Source: Thaumarchaeota archaeon UBA183 (GTDB lineage Archaea > Thermoproteota > Nitrososphaeria > Nitrososphaerales > UBA183). From it: a stretch of DNA of 5,390 bases. Position 1 is the stretch's first letter, and each line of letters starts with the position of its first letter. The notes under the pieces were generated by a model, which had not been told where the DNA came from, ran no database searches, and worked only from the letters and a program-made list of their open reading frames with translations. Shown in pieces: positions 1 to 4,103 of the stretch. Both the position numbers and the translations under genes were made by a program. Where the stretch lies: the NCBI GenBank assembly GCA_002495205.1, contig DAEE01000015.1, forward strand, positions 1 through 5,390, in the 5' to 3' direction.

Positions 1-84
1 ACCAACGGGTACACGAACAGCTTTAGAGGGGAGCTGCGCCTCAACGTTGGGAAATATGGCCGTCTTGAGGTCCTAGAGGCCTAA
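1..84 (+). CDS. C-terminal end of an OB-fold single-strand DNA-binding protein (partial)
   Basis: An open frame runs in from the left edge and ends at TAA (82-84), leaving 27 residues. The visible tail contains NGYTNSFRGELRLNVGKYG followed by a short hydrophobic end. This pattern (an 'NG..... FRG...L..GKYG.i' last strand) is typical of the OB fold in archaeal RPA/SOSS-B-like single-strand DNA-binding proteins, which protect ssDNA in replication and repair. The call rests on family recognition of a short piece; the DNA-binding aromatic residues lie outside the window. The next gene begins 40 bases downstream on the same strand and has no convincing TATA box of its own, so the two may be co-transcribed. 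Another OB-fold nucleic-acid-binding protein is possible. Confidence 0.6.
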   Translation, partial: TNGYTNSFRGELRLNVGKYGRLEVLEA

Positions 85-124
85 AGTTCTAAAGACCTAG
101 GCAGCGCGCAATCCCGGGTTCAGC

Positions 125-625
125 TTGGGTACCGGAGGTTTGTTCCTTAGGAAGCTCAGGGCGAGGGTCGCCGACGAACCTACGGGGTTCGTGTGGGTTG
201 AGAAGGGGAAGCTCGCGGGGTCAGGCTATCCGGCTTCCAAGTCCCAGGTGGAATGGCTGGTCAGGTCGGGCGTCAGCAGCATCCTCACGCTGACCGTCGA
301 GCCCCTCCCGCCCGAGTTCACTGCTGGGCTGGGCCTCACCATCGGTCATGTCGGGATGCAAGACCACGAGCCCCCCAGCCTGGAAGCCATGGCCAAGGCT
401 GTGGATTTCATCGAGCAGCAGAGAGGAGCAGGCAGGACGGTGCTGGTTCACTGTCTCGCGGGCGAAGGGAGGACTGGCTGCGTGCTTGCCGCCTACTTGG
501 TCAGGGCGAGGAGAATGGGCCCAGACGAAGCCATGACCGAGATCAGGAGAGCGAAGGGGCAGTTTGTAGAGAGCCGCCAAGAAAGTGCGGTACGTGAGTT
601 CGCAGCCCGAGAGCTGGCGCGCTGA
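125..625 (+). CDS. Dual-specificity protein phosphatase, DUSP23/VHZ-like
   Basis: A 166-residue cytosolic cysteine phosphatase expected to remove phosphate from Tyr and/or Ser/Thr residues through a phosphocysteine intermediate. The P-loop is HCLAGEGRTG at residues 109-118, matching HCxxGxxRT, with nucleophile Cys110 and phosphate-binding Arg116. Asp80 in 'MQDHEPPS' is in the right place for the general acid. The order of motifs resembles the compact eukaryotic DUSP23: 'FVWVEKGKLAGSGYP' (22-36), a 'GVSSILTLT' strand (49-57), the acid loop, the P-loop, and a late 'GQFVESRQE' segment like the family's GSIET..QE. The size is normal for a single-domain enzyme. The start is uncertain: TTG at 125 is the longest choice but has no Shine-Dalgarno sequence, and a GGAGGT lies inside the frame at 134-139 directly against another TTG at 140. 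Archaeal relatives exist, but their substrates are mostly unknown. It converges on the copper-protein gene with a 31-base gap. Confidence 0.88.
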   Translation: MGTGGLFLRKLRARVADEPTGFVWVEKGKLAGSGYPASKSQVEWLVRSGVSSILTLTVEPLPPEFTAGLGLTIGHVGMQDHEPPSLEAMAKAVDFIEQQRGAGRTVLVHCLAGEGRTGCVLAAYLVRARRMGPDEAMTEIRRAKGQFVESRQESAVREFAARELAR

Positions 626-656
626 TAGCGTTTCGGTTCTGTTGTGGTGGGCGGGC

Positions 657-1358
657 CTATGCGGCGAGGGTGCTCCGCGGCCCAGTGACCTTCCTAGAGG
701 CCAGATAGGCTATCGCCAGAATCCCAGCAAGCGCGAGTATGCCCACAGCGGCGAATGGGAACTCGGGAACGCTGCCTACCTGCCCGGTGCTGCTGCTCGT
801 GGATTGTGTTGTCGAGCTCCCTGTGGAGCTCACCAAACTGGACTGGGTCGTGGCCGACTGCGTAGTCGTGGAAGTCGGAGGCGAAGTCGTGGTGGAGCTT
901 GAAGCCGAGGACGTTGAGGTAGCGAGACTCGAGGAGGACGAACTGGAACTGGAGGAGGATGAGACAGAAGTCGAGGAGGATGTGGAAGTGGTGGAGGTTG
1001 AAGACGCGCTGAGCACCACGACGGTGCCTTTCATGTAATTGTGTATGCTACAGTGGTAGCTGAAGGTCCCCGCGGTGGTGAACGTATGAGTGAACGTCGA
1101 ACCCGGAGTAAGAGAGCCTCCGAAAGAGTTGTCGTTGGCGGTGACAGTGTGTGTGACGCCGTCGTTGTTGGTCCAGGTGACCGTGTTGTTCACCCCGATT
1201 ACGACGGTCATGTTGCTGGGGTTGAAGGAGAAGTTCTTGATGCTGACGTTGACCGTGCTCTGGGCAGTCGCCACGGGGGCGGATGAGATGGCGAAGAGGC
1301 CAGCGACGGCAAGCACCGCGACCACGAGCGCCAGCCCGAGGCCGCGCTTCGCGGGCAT
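657..1358 (-). CDS. Secreted, membrane-anchored blue copper protein (plastocyanin/amicyanin-like) with Ser/Thr linker and PEF-type C-terminus
   Basis: A 233-residue exported cupredoxin, probably an electron carrier on the outer face of the membrane. The parts in order are: a signal peptide (basic MPAKRG, hydrophobic core about 7-28, ending near APVATAQ); a cupredoxin domain (about 34-116); a Ser/Thr/Gln linker (about 117-195) with twelve consecutive serines at 133-144; PEFPF (198-202) running into a membrane helix (about 202-220); and a basic tail starting SRK. The type 1 copper ligands are complete: His70 (GVTHTV), Cys103, His106 and Met109 (YHCSIHNYM), with amicyanin-like C-x2-H-x2-M spacing. 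The linker is the sort that is O-glycosylated to hold a domain away from the cell. The serine run uses mixed codons (TCC, AGT, TCG, TCA), so it is not a pure triplet expansion. I chose ATG at 1358 over TTG at 1385 because the signal peptide starts there and a TATA-like box sits 26-31 bases upstream. The redox partner is not in the window. Confidence 0.92.
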   Translation of the reverse strand: MPAKRGLGLALVVAVLAVAGLFAISSAPVATAQSTVNVSIKNFSFNPSNMTVVIGVNNTVTWTNNDGVTHTVTANDNSFGGSLTPGSTFTHTFTTAGTFSYHCSIHNYMKGTVVVLSASSTSTTSTSSSTSVSSSSSSSSSSSSLATSTSSASSSTTTSPPTSTTTQSATTQSSLVSSTGSSTTQSTSSSTGQVGSVPEFPFAAVGILALAGILAIAYLASRKVTGPRSTLAA

Positions 1359-1360
1359 CT

Positions 1361-1429
1361 GAACTTCTATGGCACGCACTGTCAATTTTGGTCCTGGCCG
1401 GAACTTCGGCCCTGACGATATGAACGTTC
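1361..1429. repeat. Three short GAAC-TTC palindromic elements around the copper-protein promoter
   Basis: GAACTTC occurs at 1361-1367 and again at 1401-1407, and the perfect 8-base palindrome GAACGTTC lies at 1422-1429. All are in the 121-base gap upstream of the copper-protein gene. Their centres are about 40 and 21.5 bases apart, close to whole helical turns, and they flank the TATA-like box. The middle copy also forms the loop of a GGCCG/CGGCC inverted repeat (1396-1411). They could be regulator-binding sites; that is inference from pattern and position only. Confidence 0.3.
1384..1389 (-). promoter_or_regulatory. Putative TATA box for the copper-protein gene
   Basis: The minus strand reads CAAAATTGAC here, an A/T-rich patch in a GC-rich gap, 26-31 bases upstream of ATG 1358. 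This is the archaeal box A distance for transcription starting at or next to the start codon, so the mRNA is probably leaderless. No Shine-Dalgarno sequence is near the ATG, which agrees. Confidence 0.5.
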
Positions 1430-1479
1430 TTCCAAATCACCTCCAAATTCCAGAGCCTGATGGCTCCGGCAGGTGCTGA

Positions 1480-1761
1480 TCAGAGGGTGACCCTGAGCAG
1501 GATGAGCAGCCCCGCGAACTCGAAGACCGCGATTGCGGCGAAGTAGGGGGACAGCTGCCAGTTGTAGTAGTCGTTCAGGAAGCCGCAGATGTAAGCCATC
1601 CCGGAGTTCTGCGCCACGAGGAGGCCCGAGAATATCATGAGGCCGTAGGTGTAGCCGGCGTGAGTCTTGGAGGCCATCCTGGCGTAGACGTAGAGCAGCC
1701 CCGCGAGCAGTATCACGTTCACGAAGGACATGCCTGTCGCTACCGTTGCGTATGCATCCAT
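1480..1761 (-). CDS. Small membrane protein with three predicted transmembrane helices, divergent from a winged-helix regulator
   Basis: A 93-residue integral membrane protein of unknown function. Hydrophobic stretches at about 8-27 (ATGMSFVNVILLAGLLYVY), 38-58 and 70-90 suggest three membrane helices joined by short polar turns (ARMASKTHAG; FLNDYYNWQ). There is no signal peptide or catalytic motif. ATG at 1761 is preferred to TTG at 1809 because the longer form would add a basic, non-hydrophobic extension (RRKFAHPH) and because a TATA-like box lies 30-36 bases upstream of the ATG. Small three-helix membrane proteins beside ArsR-like winged-helix genes are a recurring arrangement in archaea (the haloarchaeal DUF7521-type neighbours come to mind). 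The match here is by size, topology and neighbourhood, not a family assignment. A role in sensing or in modulating the adjacent regulator is possible but unproven. Confidence 0.75.
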   Translation of the reverse strand: MDAYATVATGMSFVNVILLAGLLYVYARMASKTHAGYTYGLMIFSGLLVAQNSGMAYICGFLNDYYNWQLSPYFAAIAVFEFAGLLILLRVTL

Positions 1762-1769
1762 GTGCGGAT

Positions 1770-1783
1770 GCGCGAATTTGCGC
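1770..1783. promoter_or_regulatory. Near-palindrome, candidate operator of the regulator/membrane-protein pair
   Basis: GCGCGAATTTGCGC is symmetrical at 12 of 14 positions, with outer GCGC arms and an AATT centre. It lies 9-22 bases upstream of the membrane-protein ATG (1761), between that start and its TATA-like box, where a bound repressor would block RNA polymerase. The divergent winged-helix protein is the obvious candidate binder. GC-rich arms occur readily by chance in this genome, so confidence is limited. Confidence 0.35.
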
Positions 1784-1790
1784 CTGACGG

Positions 1791-1797
1791 CTATTAA
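1791..1797 (-). promoter_or_regulatory. Putative TATA box for the small membrane protein
   Basis: The minus strand reads TTAATAG here, 30-36 bases upstream of ATG 1761, which would give a leader of only a few bases or none. It stands out in GC-rich surroundings and forms one half of a divergent promoter region with the box at 1832-1838. Confidence 0.45.
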
Positions 1798-1831
1798 CCG
1801 TTTTTCCAAATCCCGATTGCGCTCTCAACTC

Positions 1832-1838
1832 CTAAATA
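1832..1838 (+). promoter_or_regulatory. Putative TATA box for the winged-helix regulator
   Basis: CTAAATA lies 24-30 bases upstream of ATG 1862, the expected box A spacing for a leaderless transcript. A CACGTG palindrome (1844-1849) sits between the box and the start and could bind a regulator, though six-base palindromes are common. No Shine-Dalgarno sequence precedes the ATG. The box supports 1862 as the start rather than the upstream in-frame ATG at 1730. Confidence 0.5.
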
Positions 1839-1861
1839 GAAACCACGTGCCGGGACGCCAA

Positions 1862-2200
1862 ATGGAAGAGGACCCGGAGCTCCGCAGGACCCTCTGGTTC
1901 CTCCTCGGAGGGAAGCGGGGCGGCGAGAACAGGGCGAGGATAATCTGGAGCCTGCGTGCGAAGCCGAGCAACATCAACCAGCTGGCGACGGAGCTCGACC
2001 TACAGTACAAGGCGGTCCAGCACCACATCAGGATCCTGGTCACCAGCTCGCTGCTGACGCCGTCGGGAGAAGGGTACGGCGCCGTCTACCTCCTCACTCA
2101 GTGGTTCGAGCACCACTTCCAGGAGTTCGAGAGAATCAGCTCGAAGCTTGGATTCGGCGGAGGGTCTTCGCAGTCGGTGCCGCCCGAATCAGGGCCCTAG
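1862..2200 (+). CDS. Winged helix-turn-helix transcriptional regulator (ArsR-like)
   Basis: A 112-residue DNA-binding protein. The pattern 'LLGGKRGGENRARIIWSL' (14-31), then a helix-turn-helix at about 37-62 with recognition helix near 47-58 (LQYKAVQHHIRI) and a wing 'LLTPSGEGYGAVYLLT' (64-79), is characteristic of a widespread archaeal ArsR-like winged-helix family. A helical segment (about 81-96) could dimerise, and the tail after 99 is Gly/Ser/Pro-rich and probably disordered. There is no CxC or other metal-sensing cysteine; the protein has no cysteine at all, so classical arsenic or metal sensing is unlikely and the effector is unknown. The start at ATG 1862 fits the TATA box and the family N-terminus. 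It is divergent from the three-helix membrane protein, suggesting autoregulation and control of that gene. Its TAG stop overlaps the opposing stop of the aminopeptidase gene. Confidence 0.87.
   Translation: MEEDPELRRTLWFLLGGKRGGENRARIIWSLRAKPSNINQLATELDLQYKAVQHHIRILVTSSLLTPSGEGYGAVYLLTQWFEHHFQEFERISSKLGFGGGSSQSVPPESGP
2197..2200. other. Shared CTAG: overlapping stop codons of convergent genes
   Basis: The palindrome CTAG supplies the TAG stop of the winged-helix regulator (2198-2200, plus strand) and the TAG stop of the aminopeptidase (2199-2197, minus strand). The genes therefore overlap by four bases with no space for a terminator between them, so each transcript must extend into the antisense of the other gene unless termination happens inside coding sequence. 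Confidence 0.95.
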
Positions 2201-3084
2201 CGTGGTCTCTGCTTGGCGGGGTGTCTCTCCAAGAACCTCAGGACCCGCTTCATGAAAGCGTCCCTCTCCTCCCAGAAGGGAAGGTGGGAGCTGCGGGAGA
2301 AGGTCGTCAGCTCTGACCCTCGGATGTGCTCGTGGATCTGCATCGCGACCAGAGGAGAGACCTCGTCGTACCTGCCGCCCAGAACGAGGGTGGGGACCCT
2401 GATCGTCCTCAGCCGATCGGTCACGTCCCAGTACCGCGTGTTCCCTATTATCGTGAACTCGTTAGGTCCGTTCATGGTGCCGTAGACAGGCTTGCTGATG
2501 TGGTCCAGGGAGTAGGCCACCTCCGCTGGCCAGGGGTCGAGCCTGCAGAGGTGCTTGTTGTAGAACACCATGACCGCCTTGAGGTACTCGGGGTTCTCGT
2601 AGTCCCCCTCGGCCTCGTACTTCGCCAGCTTCTCCTGGACGTCCGGGGGGAGTCCCCGCTTCATCCTCTCCATCTCTCTGACAGTGAGAGGGACGCTGTG
2701 CAGTCCCCCGACGGTGGTCATGGTGGTCATGTTCCTCTGGTACTTCAAGGCGTAGGCGATGGCGAGCATCCCTCCCCAGCTTGACCCGATGACGTGCGGC
2801 CTACCAAGCCTCATCCTCCTCCTGAACGCCTCGACCTCCTCCACGTAGCGCTCGGGAACGAACAGGGTGGTGTTCTTCGGGACCTCGGAGCGGCCGCAGC
2901 CGAGCTGGTCGTAGAAGGTGACCCTGTAACCGCGGTCGGCGAGGTCGGCCATCGAAAGCAGGTAGTCGTGGGTCGCGCCTGGGCCTCCGTGGAGGCAGAG
3001 TATCTCCCCCACGGTGGGAGCGCCGAACTGCCTGTAGAAGAGATTGAAGCCAAGGACGGAGACGTACCCCTCCTTCTTCTCCAC
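2197..3084 (-). CDS. pip: Proline iminopeptidase, tricorn-interacting factor F1-like (alpha/beta hydrolase, S33)
   Basis: A 295-residue cytosolic serine aminopeptidase that releases N-terminal residues, proline in particular, from short peptides. It has HGGPG (32-36, oxyanion-hole region), DQLGCGRS (59-66), the nucleophile elbow GSSWGG (100-105) with Ser102, Asp240 in GGRYDEVSP, and His267 in SSHLPFWE, giving a complete triad. Long stretches recall Thermoplasma tricorn-interacting factor F1 (HGGPG.. HDYLLS, YDQ.GCGRSE, SVPLTV.EM, YENPEY, MNGPNEFTI), including the cap-domain segments, so F1-type is a better label than a generic hydrolase. F1 trims peptides produced by the tricorn protease downstream of the proteasome; no tricorn gene is in this window. 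The start is GTG 3084, with a TATA-like box 23-28 bases upstream. A GAGGGA lies only about 2-3 bases before the GTG, too close to be a convincing ribosome-binding site. Length is normal. Confidence 0.93.
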   Translation of the reverse strand: MEKKEGYVSVLGFNLFYRQFGAPTVGEILCLHGGPGATHDYLLSMADLADRGYRVTFYDQLGCGRSEVPKNTTLFVPERYVEEVEAFRRRMRLGRPHVIGSSWGGMLAIAYALKYQRNMTTMTTVGGLHSVPLTVREMERMKRGLPPDVQEKLAKYEAEGDYENPEYLKAVMVFYNKHLCRLDPWPAEVAYSLDHISKPVYGTMNGPNEFTIIGNTRYWDVTDRLRTIRVPTLVLGGRYDEVSPLVAMQIHEHIRGSELTTFSRSSHLPFWEERDAFMKRVLRFLERHPAKQRPR

Positions 3085-3106
3085 GGTCCCTCGGGGCGCT
3101 GAGCCG

Positions 3107-3112
3107 CAATAA
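3107..3112 (-). promoter_or_regulatory. Putative TATA box for the proline iminopeptidase gene
   Basis: The minus strand reads CCCTTATTGC, the core lying 23-28 bases upstream of GTG 3084, consistent with a leaderless or nearly leaderless mRNA. It is the only A/T-rich patch in the 67-base gap and suggests the gene is transcribed separately from the small zinc-type protein gene upstream. Confidence 0.45.
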
Positions 3113-3151
3113 GGGTTTGCGAACGGCGCGCAGTGGGCGGCCAGCCAGGGT

Positions 3152-3445
3152 CTAGGTCTCGAACGTTGAGGGGTGGACCAGGTTCAGCTCCGGCTTGCAG
3201 ACCTTACAGCGCTTCGCCCCGAACTCGTGGGCTGCGGTTGCGATGCTGTCGACCCAGAAGTAGCTCCCCTCTTTGCGTTCCTTGATGGTGACCTTCAGAT
3301 TGAAGCTCTCCGTCTTGACACACTTCGAGTTTACTTTGTGTATGATGGCCTCGCGGTTGCTGTCGGTGATTACGAGATAACCCTCGTCGGCGAGTCGGAC
3401 CCTGCGGAGGTCGTCGAAGGTCAGAATCTCCTTCGGTTCGGCCAT
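3152..3445 (-). CDS. Small uncharacterised protein with a His-Cys-Cys-Cys zinc-type motif (Ada-like metal-binding pattern)
   Basis: A 97-residue soluble protein that I do not recognise as a named family. The N-terminal part (1-30, MAEPKEILTFDDLRRVRLAD...) is charged. Next comes IIHKVNSKC, with His36 and Cys42, and then after about 37 residues AAHEFGAKRCKVCKPE, with Cys80 and Cys83. The layout H-x5-C ... (A...)Gx+xCKxCKP is like the small zinc-binding module of the Ada DNA-repair protein and of similar domains appended to nucleases (HxxxC ... GyrPCKxCrP). One zinc held by His36, Cys42, Cys80 and Cys83 is the natural reading; His73 is a further candidate. The middle (47-66, LKVTIKERKEGSYFWVD) looks like beta strands. 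No catalytic nuclease motif is present, so a nucleic-acid or protein-binding adaptor is more likely. ATG 3445 has a TATA-like box 26-31 bases upstream. It lies between fumarase and the aminopeptidase without evident functional linkage. Confidence 0.8.
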   Translation of the reverse strand: MAEPKEILTFDDLRRVRLADEGYLVITDSNREAIIHKVNSKCVKTESFNLKVTIKERKEGSYFWVDSIATAAHEFGAKRCKVCKPELNLVHPSTFET

Positions 3446-3470
3446 ATTTTGGGCCCGGCCGTCCCCACTG

Positions 3471-3476
3471 AAATAG
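3471..3476 (-). promoter_or_regulatory. Putative TATA box for the small zinc-type protein gene
   Basis: The minus strand reads CTATTT, 26-31 bases upstream of ATG 3445, the standard archaeal distance for leaderless transcription. A 9-base symmetrical GGCCCGGCC (3452-3460) lies between the box and the start. The box implies the gene has its own promoter although it follows the fumarase genes by only 55 bases. Confidence 0.5.
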
Positions 3477-3500
3477 CTGTCCCGGCGGGAGAGGCGTGGC

Positions 3501-4103
3501 CTAGACGGGGACGCCCATCATCTTGTAGGCTTCCGTTAGGTTTGGCCTGATCCTAGTCCTGGTCTCGTCGTAGTGGTTCCTCCCCTCGGGGTCGATGATC
3601 ACCGTCAGCGGCCCGAAGTCTTCCACTTCGAGAATCCACATCGCCTCAGGGGACCCCAGGTCAAGCCACTCGACCCCCTTCACTTTCCTGATGGACTTGG
3701 CCGCCAGGGCGCCGGCCCCTCCGGTGTAGATGGCATAGGCAGCCCCTAGCCTCTTGCACGCCTCCGCAGTTTTGGCTCCCATCCCTCCCTTACCCACTAT
3801 CACCTTGGCACCGGTCTTCTCGAGGAATTCCGCTTCATAGGTCTCCAGCCTCGTGGATGTGGTTGGCCCCGCCGAGTACACCTTCCACTCGTCTCCTACC
3901 TTCTTGACAATGGGCCCCATGTGGTAGACCGCCAGGCCCCGGAGGTCGATTGGAAGTTTCTCTCCCTTGTTCAGGAGCTCCAAGGCGCGCCTGTGGCCGG
4001 CGTCCCTGGCAGTGACCACGGTGCCCGTCAGGAACAGGACGTCCCCTATGCGAAGCTTCCTGACCTCTTCTCCCATGGGCGAGGTGAAGTGGTACTCTGC
4101 CAA
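3501..4103 (-). CDS. fumB: Fumarate hydratase class I, beta subunit
   Basis: A 200-residue subunit corresponding to the C-terminal half of single-chain class I (iron-sulfur) fumarases; with the alpha subunit it interconverts fumarate and L-malate in the cytosol. Family segments are present in order: the N-terminal 'EYHFTSP' typical of the subunit, GTVVTARDAGH (27-37), 'YHMGPIV' (60-66), the substrate-binding AGPTTSTR (78-85), GKGGM (104-108), YTGGAG (126-131), and EAMWILEVEDFGPLTVIID (153-171). The length is normal for the separate-subunit form. The start TTG 4103 directly follows the alpha stop and is supported by an upstream AGGAGGGG and by the conserved YHF..P beginning; ATG 4076 would cut that off. 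The nearest alternative is L(+)-tartrate dehydratase beta, which is hard to exclude from sequence alone. Confidence 0.92.
   Translation of the reverse strand: MAEYHFTSPMGEEVRKLRIGDVLFLTGTVVTARDAGHRRALELLNKGEKLPIDLRGLAVYHMGPIVKKVGDEWKVYSAGPTTSTRLETYEAEFLEKTGAKVIVGKGGMGAKTAEACKRLGAAYAIYTGGAGALAAKSIRKVKGVEWLDLGSPEAMWILEVEDFGPLTVIIDPEGRNHYDETRTRIRPNLTEAYKMMGVPV

Noticed and set aside
930..962. Microsatellite-type expansion in the serine run
   Set aside because: The run uses TCC, TCG, AGT and TCA codons in mixed order rather than one repeated triplet, so it is better explained as a selected protein feature.
739..1038. Plus-strand open frame coding for a Glu/Asp/Val-rich protein
   Set aside because: It is the antisense of the Ser/Thr linker in the copper protein: serine codons read backwards give acidic and valine codons. 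It has no family signature and no promoter.
1437..1444. Perfect Shine-Dalgarno-like GGAGGTGA on the minus strand in the gap upstream of the copper-protein gene
   Set aside because: No ATG or GTG follows at a usable distance. The only nearby start, a TTG, opens a 17-codon frame, and the copper-protein start is about 80 bases away. Probably chance or an unrelated site.
1453..1466. GAGCC-TGAT-GGCTC hairpin just downstream of the membrane-protein stop
   Set aside because: The stem is only five pairs and no real T-run follows on the minus strand, so I would not call it a terminator.
1382..1828. Minus-strand open frame of 148 codons overlapping the membrane-protein gene
   Set aside because: Its composition is Arg/His/Leu-rich, as in frame-shifted shadows. 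The overlapping frame gives a coherent three-helix membrane protein with a promoter.
1730..1861. Upstream in-frame extension of the winged-helix regulator to ATG 1730
   Set aside because: The extension overlaps the divergent membrane-protein start and both TATA-like boxes and has no family resemblance. ATG 1862 fits the family N-terminus.
2326..2784. Plus-strand open frame opposite the aminopeptidase
   Set aside because: It is antisense to a well-conserved gene with a full catalytic triad, has biased composition and shows no recognisable domain.
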